NCBI RefSeq assembly: GCF_004358675.1
Contig: NZ_SMZO01000022.1
Location: 1 to 60,079 of the forward strand
From: Meridianimarinicoccus aquatilis
GTDB taxonomy: Bacteria > Pseudomonadota > Alphaproteobacteria > Rhodobacterales > Rhodobacteraceae
DNA length: 60,079 bases
Reading direction: 5' to 3'
The first letter of the stretch is position 1, and every line of letters begins with the position of its first letter. A program made the translations under genes and the position numbers. Of this stretch, positions 7,086-15,510 are shown one piece after another. The notes under the pieces are model-generated. The model had not been told where the DNA came from. It ran no database searches and saw only the letters and a list, made by a program, of their open reading frames with translations.

Positions 7086-8867
7086 ATGTCAAACACACGC
7101 GCAAACCGCAGGTTCCGCTCGCAGGAGTGGTTCGACAACCCGAATAATCCGGGAATGACCGCTCTGTACCTAGAGCGGTATCTGAACCAGGAATACACCC
7201 GCGAGGAATTGCAGGGCGAAAGGCCGGTGATTGGAATCGCCCAAACCGGGAGCGATCTTGCGCCCTGCAACAAGATCCATGTTTTCTTGATGGACCGGAT
7301 TAAGGCAGGCATCCGCGATGCGGGCGGCGTGCCGATGGAATTTCCGGTGCACCCAATTCAGGAAACCGGCAAGCGACCCACGGCCGCGTTGGACCGGAAC
7401 TTGGCCTATTTGAGCCTTGTAGAGGTTCTGCACGGTTACCCGTTGGATGGGGTGGTTCTGACAACCGGCTGTGACAAGACAACGCCTGCCATGCTGATGG
7501 GGGCTGCCACGGTGGACCTTCCGGCGATCGCGCTGTCGGGCGGACCGATGCTGGATGGTTGGTGGAATGGCAAGCTGGCCGGGTCAGGGACGATCGTTTG
7601 GGAAAGTCGCCGATTGCTGGCTGATGGTCAGATTGAATATGACGAGTTCATCGAACGGGTGTGTGCCTCGGCCCCCAGCCTTGGGCATTGCAACACGATG
7701 GGCACCGCCAGCACGATGAACGCCATGGCCGAAGCCCTTGGCATGTCATTGCCGGGGTGTGCGGCGATACCAGCCCCCTTCCGCGAACGGATGGCGATGG
7801 CCTATCGCACGGGCAAGCGCGCGGTTGAATTGGTGATGGAGGATCTGAAACCGTCCGACATTCTGACCCGCGCAGCATTTGAAAACGCCATCAGGGTCAA
7901 TTCCGCGATTGGCGGGTCCACAAACGCGCCACCACATTTGCAGGCGATTGCGCGGCACGCGGGCGTGCCTTTGGACGTTCGCGACTGGCAAGAAATTGGC
8001 CATGATGTGCCGTTGTTGGTGAACATGCAGCCTGCCGGGGCCTATTTGGGCGAGTCGTTCTATCGGGCGGGCGGTGTGCCGGCCGTCATGGGCGAACTGG
8101 CAGAAGCCGGTTTACTGGACGGCGATGCACCCAGCGTTGCGGGCGGAACCATGGCAGCTGCGCTGGAAGGGTGGCGGTCGCGCGATACGGATGTGATCCG
8201 GACAGTGGCCGACCCACTGCGAGCCAAGGCGGGCTTTGTGGTTCTGTCGGGCAACCTCTTTGACAGTGCGCTGATGAAAACATCGGTTATCTCTCCGGAT
8301 TTCCGAGCTCGGTTCCTGAGCGCGCCGGGCGCGGAAAACGTGATGGAGGCGCGGGCGGTCGTGTTTGAAGGCCCCGAGGATTATCACGACCGGCTGAACG
8401 ACCCGGAGCTTGAGATTGATGAGCATACGATCCTGTTCATCCGCGGCGTGGGTTGCGTCGGATATCCGGGATCCGCCGAAGTGGTGAACATGCAGCCGCC
8501 CGACGCGCTGATCCGGGCCGGGGTGAACCATTTGCCAACCGTCGGGGATGGGCGGCAATCGGGCACATCCGAAAGCCCGTCGATCCTGAATGCCTCTCCT
8601 GAGTCGGTTGTTGGCGGTGGGTTGGCGTTGTTGCAAACCGGTGACCGGGTTCGGTTGGATTTGAATGCGCGGACCCTCAATGCACTGGTGGATGATGAGG
8701 AATGGGCAGAGCGCCGTGCGGCTTGGACCGCGCCGGAGTTGCATCACCAGACCCCGTGGCAAGAGATCTACCGCACCCATGTAGGGCAGCTTGCCGATGG
8801 GGGATGCCTAGAGCTGGCGACGGCGTATCACCGGGTGGTGAACGATTTGCCGCGTGACAACCACTAG
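7086..8867 (+). CDS. IlvD/Edd family sugar-acid dehydratase
   Basis: A 593-residue Fe-S dehydratase of the IlvD/Edd family, removing water from a sugar acid to give a 2-keto-3-deoxy acid. Cluster cysteines are visible in GSDLAPCNK, VLTTGCDKTTPAM and SLGHCNTMGTAS, with family motifs GGSTNAPPHL and GVGCVGYPGSAEV. The length and the ERPVIGIAQTGSDL start fit the L-arabinonate/D-xylonate dehydratase branch better than dihydroxy-acid dehydratase (ilvD). GGAGG five bases ahead of ATG 7086 fixes the start. It stands alone; the next gene is convergent. The substrate is inferred only from subfamily resemblance. Confidence 0.8.
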   Translation: MSNTRANRRFRSQEWFDNPNNPGMTALYLERYLNQEYTREELQGERPVIGIAQTGSDLAPCNKIHVFLMDRIKAGIRDAGGVPMEFPVHPIQETGKRPTAALDRNLAYLSLVEVLHGYPLDGVVLTTGCDKTTPAMLMGAATVDLPAIALSGGPMLDGWWNGKLAGSGTIVWESRRLLADGQIEYDEFIERVCASAPSLGHCNTMGTASTMNAMAEALGMSLPGCAAIPAPFRERMAMAYRTGKRAVELVMEDLKPSDILTRAAFENAIRVNSAIGGSTNAPPHLQAIARHAGVPLDVRDWQEIGHDVPLLVNMQPAGAYLGESFYRAGGVPAVMGELAEAGLLDGDAPSVAGGTMAAALEGWRSRDTDVIRTVADPLRAKAGFVVLSGNLFDSALMKTSVISPDFRARFLSAPGAENVMEARAVVFEGPEDYHDRLNDPELEIDEHTILFIRGVGCVGYPGSAEVVNMQPPDALIRAGVNHLPTVGDGRQSGTSESPSILNASPESVVGGGLALLQTGDRVRLDLNARTLNALVDDEEWAERRAAWTAPELHHQTPWQEIYRTHVGQLADGGCLELATAYHRVVNDLPRDNH

Positions 8868-8892
8868 GCGGCCGCCGCGCTATGAGCGTCGT

Positions 8893-8928
8893 GGCGTCGG
8901 GGTGTGCAAAGTTCCGCACTTCGACGCC
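8893..8928. terminator. Stem-loop between convergent genes
   Basis: GGCGTCG at 8893-8899 pairs perfectly with CGACGCC at 8922-8928, and GTGC/GCAC inside extends the stem. It lies between the stops of two convergent genes, where a bidirectional terminator is expected. A clear U-tract is missing on either side; the A-run is at 8939-8944, on the wrong side for plus-strand termination. Confidence 0.4.
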
Positions 8929-8955
8929 TCCGTGCCACAAAAAAGGTTTGTGAGT

Positions 8956-9612
8956 TCAGACCGCTTTTGGATCCGCTAGGGCAACCATCAACCGGGCTGC
9001 AGAGGTCACGCCGTCGATCACCGTTGCACCGGTTTCGGTTGCCAGTCGTTCTGGCAGTCCGACCATACCCGCGCAGCCCAGAACCACACAGCTCACCCCG
9101 TCTTCATCAACCGCTTTGCGGGTCTCGGCCAAGATCGCGGCATAGGCCGCATCTGGATCTGCTTCGAGATCGAGCACCGGAACCTCGCTTGCCCGCACGC
9201 GCCCAAGCTGTGGCGCAAAGCCTTGGGTTTCAATGTTCTCCGCCAAGATGGGGACCGACACGCCGAGCGTCGTCACGACAGAGAATTTTCCCACCCGCAA
9301 AGCAGCCATATGATAGGCGGCCTGTCCAATGCCGATGACCGGGCAAGATGCGATGTCGCGCGCAGCGCTTAGGCCCGTATCGTCGAAACAACCGATGATG
9401 ATGCCGGTCGCCCCCATCGCGCTGGCCTCACGGACGAGGTCAAGCAAAGGCGGGGTTGCCGCATCTCCATCTTCGACGCCTTGAATTGCAGGCGGAGCAG
9501 TGTGCGACGTCCAGCCATCAATCATGAGGTCCGGCGCTGCGGCGCGTGCGCCGTCCAGCATCGCAGACGTCATGCTTTGCGTGCTGTTGGGGTTGATCAG
9601 AACAACGGTCAT
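8956..9612 (-). CDS. Aspartate/glutamate/hydantoin racemase family protein
   Basis: A 218-residue cofactor-independent racemase of the Asp/Glu/hydantoin type. The two-cysteine active site is visible: IIIGCFDDTG near residue 80 and VVLGCAGM near residue 180. The N-terminal INPNSTQSM is characteristic of the hydantoin racemase/HyuE branch. ATG 9612 begins five bases after the permease stop, and it is the last gene of the ABC operon. That position suggests it interconverts the enantiomers of the imported substrate or a product of it. Hydantoin racemase, an Asp/Glu racemase and an arylmalonate-decarboxylase-like role are all possible. Confidence 0.8.
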   Translation of the reverse strand: MTVVLINPNSTQSMTSAMLDGARAAAPDLMIDGWTSHTAPPAIQGVEDGDAATPPLLDLVREASAMGATGIIIGCFDDTGLSAARDIASCPVIGIGQAAYHMAALRVGKFSVVTTLGVSVPILAENIETQGFAPQLGRVRASEVPVLDLEADPDAAYAAILAETRKAVDEDGVSCVVLGCAGMVGLPERLATETGATVIDGVTSAARLMVALADPKAV

Positions 9613-9616
9613 CGGA

Positions 9617-10459
9617 TCACACCATGCCCTTGCCTGCGTCCGATCCTTGCTTGCTGCGACGACGCCCAAGGCTCCACACGGTGAGCAGGAACACACCGAT
9701 GACAAAGAACGAAAAGATCGTGGTCAGCGTGCCAAGCGCAAAGATCACCGGCGTCGTGACGTTGGTGGTCATGCCATAGATTTCCAGCGGCAGGGTGTTG
9801 TAACTGCCGGCGGTAAGCAAGGTGCGTGCAAATTCGTCATAGGACAAGGTGAAGCCGAACAGGGCCACGCCGATCAGGGATGGTGCGATGATCGGCAGAA
9901 CCACGTGGCGGATTGTTTGCCACGGGCTTGCGCCTTGGTCGCGGGCCGCCTCTTCATAGCTTTTGTCGAAACGGTTGAACACGGCGAACATGATCAGCAG
10001 GCCGAAGGGCAGGGTCCACGTCAGTTGCGAGCCAAAGCCCGAGGTCGCCCAGTGTACCTTGAACCCGAGTTGGTTGAAGATCAGCCCTACGCCCAGCGAC
10101 ACAAGGATGGACGGGATCACCAGCGAGGTGATGATCACATAGAACAGCAATCCGGACCCGGCAAAGCGTTTGCGAAACGCCAAACCGCCCATGACTGACA
10201 CCACAACAGTGGTGACCATAACCATGAGACCCAAGATCAGCGAGCGCGAGAAGCTGCCCCAGATGTCGCCCACAGCTTGTTGTTCAAACAAGTCATAGAA
10301 CCAGTGCAACGACACGCCCCGCATCGGGAAGGTCAATCCGCCCTGCGGCCCTTGAAAGCTGAGGATCGCAATGGTGATGGTGGGCCCATAGAGGAAGATC
10401 AGGAACAGCGTGAAGACTGCGGCCAGCACATAAAAAGAGCGGGGGCGTTTTCCGTCCAT
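9617..10459 (-). CDS. ABC transporter permease, PotC-like
   Basis: A 280-residue inner-membrane permease with six predicted helices, starting with FYVLAAVFTLFLIFLYGPTITIAIL. The cytoplasmic EAA loop is seen near residue 175 (YEEAARDQGASPWQTIRHVVLP). It belongs to the spermidine/putrescine-type importer family (PotC half). ATG 10459 is chosen over 10486 because AAAGGAG lies seven bases ahead, and it leaves only one base after the PotB-like stop. It works with the second permease, the binding protein at 11390 and the ATPase at 12722. Confidence 0.85.
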   Translation of the reverse strand: MDGKRPRSFYVLAAVFTLFLIFLYGPTITIAILSFQGPQGGLTFPMRGVSLHWFYDLFEQQAVGDIWGSFSRSLILGLMVMVTTVVVSVMGGLAFRKRFAGSGLLFYVIITSLVIPSILVSLGVGLIFNQLGFKVHWATSGFGSQLTWTLPFGLLIMFAVFNRFDKSYEEAARDQGASPWQTIRHVVLPIIAPSLIGVALFGFTLSYDEFARTLLTAGSYNTLPLEIYGMTTNVTTPVIFALGTLTTIFSFFVIGVFLLTVWSLGRRRSKQGSDAGKGMV

Positions 10460-10460
10460 C

Positions 10461-11315
10461 TCAAAGCTCCTTTCGGATGTCGACAAAGCGCAGCAGCACC
10501 GCGATGACGATCAACACCGTCGCAAGCAGCACAACAGCCGTTGCCGCCGCTGACGGGTATTGAAGCAGCGCGATATCGTTCGAGATCAAGCGCCCGACAT
10601 TTGCGGATTGGCTGCCAGACATGAAGCGCACCGTGATGAAATCGCCCATGACGAGCGTCACCACAAAGATCGACCCGATCATGATCCCCGGTTTGGTCAG
10701 CGGGATAATGATGTTGGTCAAGGTCTGGAACCCGGTTGCGCCGTTGTCATAGGCCGCTTCGATCAGGGATTTGTCGATCCGCATCATGGTGTTAAAGATC
10801 GGAACCACCATGAACAGAGTGTAAAGATGTACGAAGGTCAGGATCACCGAGAAATCCGAGAAGAGAAGCCATTCAACCGGCTCGTCGATCACGCCCCACG
10901 AAATCAATGTCGAGTTGGCCAACCCGTTGCGCCCCAGAAATGGGATCCACGAAATCATTCGGATGATGTTGCTGGTCCAGAACGGGATCGTGCACACCAA
11001 GAACAGGGCGATCTGCCAGGTGAGGCTGCGCACGTGGAATGCCAGGAAATAGGCGACCGTGAACCCGATGGTCAGTGTAAAAAACCAAGTCACGACAGCA
11101 TATTTGAAGGTATTTATAAACACCGAATAGGTGACCGGTGATCCGAACAGAAACTCGTAATTGTCGAACTGAAACGCGGGATAGATCGAAAATTCGGTCG
11201 CGCCCCAAAAGCTGACAATTACGATCATGCCGATTGGCAAAAGCAGGAACAGCGCCAAAACGAGAGAAAGGGGGGTGGCCATCAGCCAGCCTGCAACATG
11301 TCGGTTCAGGCGCAT
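10461..11315 (-). CDS. ABC transporter permease, PotB-like
   Basis: A 284-residue inner-membrane permease with an EAA loop (LIEAAYDNGATGFQTLTNIIIPL) and six hydrophobic helices, the PotB half of a polyamine-type importer. ATG 11315 (MRLNRH) is preferred to the upstream in-frame ATG at 11345 because GAGAGGA precedes it. A stable hairpin at 11349-11373 lies between this gene and the upstream binding-protein gene, suggesting that permeases are made at lower levels than the binding protein. The substrate is not determined by the sequence. Confidence 0.85.
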   Translation of the reverse strand: MRLNRHVAGWLMATPLSLVLALFLLLPIGMIVIVSFWGATEFSIYPAFQFDNYEFLFGSPVTYSVFINTFKYAVVTWFFTLTIGFTVAYFLAFHVRSLTWQIALFLVCTIPFWTSNIIRMISWIPFLGRNGLANSTLISWGVIDEPVEWLLFSDFSVILTFVHLYTLFMVVPIFNTMMRIDKSLIEAAYDNGATGFQTLTNIIIPLTKPGIMIGSIFVVTLVMGDFITVRFMSGSQSANVGRLISNDIALLQYPSAAATAVVLLATVLIVIAVLLRFVDIRKEL

Positions 11316-11348
11316 TGCGCGTCCTCTCTCCGGTAAATTATTCATCGT

Positions 11349-11373
11349 GGCGCGGGAACATTGCCCCCGCGCC
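11349..11373 (-). terminator. Intercistronic hairpin after the binding-protein gene
   Basis: GGCGCGGG (11349-11356) and CCCGCGCC (11366-11373) form a perfect 8-bp GC stem with a 9-base loop. It lies between the solute-binding protein gene and the first permease gene. Such hairpins usually protect the 3' end of the abundant binding-protein message or partly stop transcription. Confidence 0.6.
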
Positions 11374-11389
11374 GATCTTGGTCACTGCA

Positions 11390-12676
11390 TCACGCGGCGA
11401 TGAATTCGTTCCACTTGCGGACCATGTACTGGTTTTCATCCATGACGGCGTTCCAGCACGCCACGGCGCCCATGCGGTCGGTGAACGAACCGCCATCGCG
11501 TACGTCGCCGGCTTGTGCCAGCGGATCGCCAGTGGGCGACGTGATGGTGTCGGTCGCGGCTTTGCCTTCGAACCAGTAGCCCCATTCGTTCTCGCTCATG
11601 AACTCTTTAGAGGTTTCCGGCACGGCGGAGTAGTAACCTTGACGCATCAAATAGCCGCCGACCCAGCCGGACAGGTACCAGTTGATGTATTCATAGGCGG
11701 CTTCAAGTTCCAAGCCGGACAGAGAGTTTGACAGGCCAAGCCCGCCGCCCCAGCTGCGATAGCCTTCTTCCAGCGGCTGATAAACGCACGGAATTCCCCG
11801 CGATTTGACCGCTGTGATCGCGGGCGACCACATCGACTGGATCACGACTTCGCCCGAGGCCATCAAGTTGACGCTTTCGTCGAACGTTTTCCAGAAGGCG
11901 CGGAACTGGCCCGCTTTCTTGGCTTCGGTGAAGATCGCAAATGTCTTGTCGATCTCTTCCTTGGTCATGTTGCCTTTGTCGCCATAGCTGATCTCGCCCA
12001 TGGATTCGCAGACCATGGCCATGTCCATGATCCCGATGGACGAGATGTCGAGGATCGACGCCTTGCCCTTGAATTCCGGGTTCAAAAGTTCGGACCAGTT
12101 GCTGATCGGGCGGTTGATGAGGTCGGGGCGGATGCCCAGTGTGTCGGCGTTATAGATCGTTGGGATCAGGGTCATCCAACCGGATTCATTGTCCACGAAT
12201 TCCGTGCCGCCCGGGCCTTCGACGAAGCCGACGCTGTGCGGTGCTGTGCCTTGCGCGATGGTCGACTCGGGGGTCAGTTTGCCGTCGCGGAAAATGCCAA
12301 CGATCTTGTCATAGTTGGCGATTTTCGACGTATCCATCGCCTGCAGGTTGCCAGTTGGCCAGACTTTCTTACAGATCCAGTATTCGATATCTGCGATGTC
12401 GAAGCTGTCGGGCTGGGTCGCCGCGCGCTGTGTCACAGCATCGCTGTCGAGCGCTGTCATCTCAAGTGTGAAACCGAGATCCTCTTTCACCTTGGTGGCG
12501 ACATCATTCAAGTTTGACACGCCGGTGCCGAACTGGCGCAGGGTGATGTCCTTGATGTTTTGGGCCCAGATCATCGGCGCACCGATGGTGTTGGTGCTTG
12601 CGATTGCGGCGGTAGCGGCGGCGCCTTTAAGCAGGCTGCGGCGGTTCATGCCGCCGGTCTTTTTGCTGGGGGTCAT
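11390..12676 (-). CDS. ABC transporter solute-binding protein (polyamine-type), Tat-exported
   Basis: A 428-residue periplasmic binding protein. The N-terminus has a Tat-like signal (NRRSLLKGAAATAAIAS, cleaved near WAQ). The mature part fits the SBP_bac_8/PotD-like fold: DSFDIADIEYWICKKVW, GWMTLIPTIYNADTLG, then SGEVVIQSMWSPA. Several aromatic residues could line a ligand pocket for a cationic or amino acid-like compound. It is the second gene of an operon ATPase-SBP-permease-permease-racemase. The putrescine/spermidine label is only the family name; the racemase suggests a chiral substrate. Confidence 0.85.
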   Translation of the reverse strand: MTPSKKTGGMNRRSLLKGAAATAAIASTNTIGAPMIWAQNIKDITLRQFGTGVSNLNDVATKVKEDLGFTLEMTALDSDAVTQRAATQPDSFDIADIEYWICKKVWPTGNLQAMDTSKIANYDKIVGIFRDGKLTPESTIAQGTAPHSVGFVEGPGGTEFVDNESGWMTLIPTIYNADTLGIRPDLINRPISNWSELLNPEFKGKASILDISSIGIMDMAMVCESMGEISYGDKGNMTKEEIDKTFAIFTEAKKAGQFRAFWKTFDESVNLMASGEVVIQSMWSPAITAVKSRGIPCVYQPLEEGYRSWGGGLGLSNSLSGLELEAAYEYINWYLSGWVGGYLMRQGYYSAVPETSKEFMSENEWGYWFEGKAATDTITSPTGDPLAQAGDVRDGGSFTDRMGAVACWNAVMDENQYMVRKWNEFIAA

Positions 12677-12721
12677 GGTTTTCCTCTCTGTTGCGTGTTC
12701 GGTGTTGGCAGTTTTCTCGTG

Positions 12722-13708
12722 TCAGGCGTGCAGCGAGTGCATCGCCACGTCTTCCCAGGTCAGTCCGACGGCGGTGCCTTCGGTCAAGGGATTGGCAAAA
12801 TACTGTTCTTCCGGGATCAGGGCGGCGATGTCTTGATCGCCTGTTGCGCGCACATTCAGCGTCACGGCGGTGCCCTGATATTCAATCGTCATGATGCGGC
12901 CCTCAAGCCGTCCGGCCGATGGGTCGGTCAGCGAAATCCGGTCACTTCTGACCGCGACTTGGCCGCCGTGGGGCAGCGCGATGACATTGTGACCGCCCAT
13001 GAAGCGCGCCACAAAATCGGTGCGCGGCGCGTTGAACACATCACGCGCGGCGCCGGATTGTTCGATGACCGCGTTGTTCATCACGACGATCTCATCCGCC
13101 AAAGCCAGCGCCTCGTCCTGTCCGTGGGTGACGTGGATGAAGGTGATGCCAAGCTCGCGCTGCAACTTCTTCAATTCACTGCGCATTCGGATGCGCAGGA
13201 AAGGATCCAGGGCGGAAAGCGGCTCGTCCAACAACAACACTTGCGGTTGGGTAATCAAGGCACGGGCCAACGCAACACGCTGCTGCTGGCCGCCAGAAAG
13301 CTGCGCTGGAAGGCGTTCTGCTTGCGCAGACATGTCCACAAGTTCCAGCATCTCGGCTGCACGTTTGCGGCGGGTCGCCGTGTCTACGCCTTTCATCTTG
13401 AGAGAAAAAGCGACGTTGTCGGTTACGCTCAGGTGCGGGAACAGTGCATAGTTCTGAAACATCATTGCCGTGCCGCGCTTGGCGGGTGGCAGGTGTGACA
13501 CATCCGTGCCGCCCAGCACGACAGACCCGTCACTGACGCTTTCGTGGCCTGCGATCATCCGAAGTGTGGAAGACTTCCCGCAGCCCGATGGCCCCAGAAG
13601 ACAAGCATAGACGCCTGCGCGAAAATGATGGTTTATTGCGTCCACGGCAGTGGTCGTGCCGTAGCGTTTTGTGAGGTTCACCAATTGCAGATCGGGCGGG
13701 GTCGCCAT
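12722..13708 (-). CDS. ABC transporter ATP-binding protein, PotA-like
   Basis: A 328-residue ATPase of the PotA/FbpC group. Walker A is GPSGCGKSS near residue 39, the signature LSGGQQQRVALARAL near 138, Walker B VLLLDEPLSALDP near 158, and the switch His in VTHGQDEAL near 192. The C-terminal third is a TOBE-like regulatory domain (VAVRSDRISL). It is the first gene of the importer operon, transcribed away from the GntR gene. Its leader contains the GTGCAC repeats that probably bind that regulator. Confidence 0.9.
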   Translation of the reverse strand: MATPPDLQLVNLTKRYGTTTAVDAINHHFRAGVYACLLGPSGCGKSSTLRMIAGHESVSDGSVVLGGTDVSHLPPAKRGTAMMFQNYALFPHLSVTDNVAFSLKMKGVDTATRRKRAAEMLELVDMSAQAERLPAQLSGGQQQRVALARALITQPQVLLLDEPLSALDPFLRIRMRSELKKLQRELGITFIHVTHGQDEALALADEIVVMNNAVIEQSGAARDVFNAPRTDFVARFMGGHNVIALPHGGQVAVRSDRISLTDPSAGRLEGRIMTIEYQGTAVTLNVRATGDQDIAALIPEEQYFANPLTEGTAVGLTWEDVAMHSLHA

Positions 13709-13838
13709 GGCGGTTCCTTTTCAGTTTCCAAAAGGTGTGCCTGAGAGGAGCGCAAGCAGAAGCGATTTTCACTTCATAAGGCGGCAACAGTGCCTGTTTC
13801 TTCCTCAGTGAGTGTTTTTTAATCTCAATGGTTGAAAT

Positions 13839-13868
13839 GTGCACAATATCGTCGCGCAGATTGTGCAC
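13839..13868. promoter_or_regulatory. Paired GTGCAC operator for the GntR regulator
   Basis: Two GTGCAC cores (13839-13844 and 13863-13868) lie 24 bp apart. Together they make a perfect 8-bp inverted repeat TGCACAAT (13840-13847) and ATTGTGCA (13860-13867). The site is in the 252-bp gap between the ABC operon and the divergent FCD-type GntR gene. FCD regulators commonly bind short palindromes of this kind, so joint control of both units is likely. Confidence 0.5.
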
Positions 13869-13960
13869 GATTTTGTATCCAACGGTGTTGCGGTTTGGGG
13901 ATCTTGCGCTGACTTCGGGAAGACGTCACCACTGAGGAAGCCGAACAAAAAGATCATAAC

Positions 13961-14674
13961 ATGACCAATTCCATTCCCGAGCCAGCCTTGGACACCAATT
14001 CTAGACAAGCGCGCGCCGGTACAGTGGCAGAAGGCCTAGCGACAGCGATTCACGAACATCGCCTGACCCCCGGAATGAAACTGGGCGAAGATGAAGTCGG
14101 CGCGGCCTTTAACGTGTCGCGCACCGTTGTGCGGGCAGCACTGCAAACCCTCGCCCATGAGCAGTTGGTCACCATCGCGCCGCACAGGGGGGCTTTCGTC
14201 GCGCAACCTGATATGCGCGAAGCACGCGAAGTGTTCGAAGCGCGCGCGCTTTTGGAACCGCGCACAGCCCATTCCGCGGCATTGCGAGCGACACCGGAAG
14301 ATATCGCCCTGCTAGAGGCGCATTTGGCGGCGGAGCATGAGGCATTGGCCGCTGGTGAAACCGGGCGCGCATTGCGCCTGTCTGGACAGTTCCATTTGGA
14401 TATCGCGCGCATTGCCGATCAGACGACGATCGCGGCCTTTATAGCTAACCTTGTATCGCGCTCGTCGTTGGTTATTGCTTTGTATTGGCGGTGGCGGAAT
14501 GCGATTTGTGAAAGCCACGCGCATCATGCCTTGCTGCGGGCGTTGGCCGAAGGCAACGCAGACGAGGCGGAAGCGCTGATGAAAAGCCACCTTGTCGATT
14601 TGTTGTCGCTTCTTGATTTGCCACACGGCGCACAACCGCCCCGGTCGCTGGCCGAAGCGTTGGGTAAGTCATGA
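13961..14674 (+). CDS. GntR family transcriptional regulator, FCD type
   Basis: A 237-residue regulator. An N-terminal winged helix (about 15-80; LTPGMKLGEDEVGAAFNVSRTVVRAALQTLAHEQLVTIAPHRGAFVA) is followed by an all-helical FCD ligand domain (about 90-225) with typical metal or acid-binding residues (ARALLEP, HLAAEH, FHLDIARIAD, HHALLRALAEGNADEAEALMKSHL). It is divergent from the ABC importer operon, whose substrate or a metabolite of it is the probable effector. Its stop overlaps the next start (ATGA), so it is co-transcribed with the GNAT gene. Confidence 0.9.
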   Translation: MTNSIPEPALDTNSRQARAGTVAEGLATAIHEHRLTPGMKLGEDEVGAAFNVSRTVVRAALQTLAHEQLVTIAPHRGAFVAQPDMREAREVFEARALLEPRTAHSAALRATPEDIALLEAHLAAEHEALAAGETGRALRLSGQFHLDIARIADQTTIAAFIANLVSRSSLVIALYWRWRNAICESHAHHALLRALAEGNADEAEALMKSHLVDLLSLLDLPHGAQPPRSLAEALGKS

Positions 14675-15504
14675 GTGTGATCTACCGGACAATGATGGCG
14701 GATGAGTTGCCGATCGCGCTGGAGTGGGCGGCGCGGGAAGGGTGGAACCCTGGCCACGACGACGCAGCCCCATTTTTTGCCGCTGATCCCGATGGGTTTT
14801 TTGTGGCCGTTGAAAATGACACACCTGTCGCCGCCATTTCCGTCGTGAACCACGATCCCAGTTTCGCGTTTCTGGGACTGTACATTGTCGAGCCTGCATG
14901 GCGCGGGAAGGGGATTGGATTCACCCTTTGGGACTACGCGATGCAACATGCGGGTCCGCGCACAGTCGGCCTTGATGGGGTGCGCGACCAAGAGCAGAAC
15001 TATCAGGTGTCTGGCTTTGTCTCGGCGGGTCAAACGGCCCGATTTGAGGGACAGGTGACAGGCCAAGAGTGCAATAATGTGCGGTGCGTGCGGCCAACCG
15101 ATTTGCCCGGTCTGATTGCCATGGATACGGCGGCAAACGGGTACAATAAATCCGCGTTCCTCAAGGCTTGGCTTACTGATACGACGACGCGCAAGACGCT
15201 TGTGTTGGATCGCGACGGCAAGATGATGGGGTTCGTGACGCTGCGCGCTTGCCGTACAAGTACAAAGATCGGGCCGCTGATAGCGACGACGGATAACGAC
15301 GCCGAAATACTCTTGCGTGCGGCGGCGGCTGCCACGGGGGATGGTCCGGTGACTATTGATGTGCCGGATAGCCAGCAGGGGCTGACGTCGCTGTGCTTGG
15401 CCGAAGGGATGACATGCGGGTTTTCAACCGCCCGCATGTATCGTGGCCCGGCACCGAAAGCGCAGCCGATGGTGGCAAGTGTGGCCACCCTGGAGCTTGG
15501 TTAG
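14671..15504 (+). CDS. GNAT family N-acetyltransferase
   Basis: A 277-residue protein with an N-terminal GNAT domain. The acetyl-CoA pyrophosphate loop is RGKGIGFTL near residue 87, preceded by the strand FLGLYIVEPAW. A second C-terminal domain (about 130-277) resembles the duplicated or diverged acetyltransferase domain of YitI-like proteins. It is translationally coupled to the GntR regulator, which places it in the uptake and catabolism island. The substrate is unknown; an amine or amino acid made available by the importer is plausible. Confidence 0.8.
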   Translation: MSVIYRTMMADELPIALEWAAREGWNPGHDDAAPFFAADPDGFFVAVENDTPVAAISVVNHDPSFAFLGLYIVEPAWRGKGIGFTLWDYAMQHAGPRTVGLDGVRDQEQNYQVSGFVSAGQTARFEGQVTGQECNNVRCVRPTDLPGLIAMDTAANGYNKSAFLKAWLTDTTTRKTLVLDRDGKMMGFVTLRACRTSTKIGPLIATTDNDAEILLRAAAAATGDGPVTIDVPDSQQGLTSLCLAEGMTCGFSTARMYRGPAPKAQPMVASVATLELG

Positions 15505-15510
15505 CGTTGG

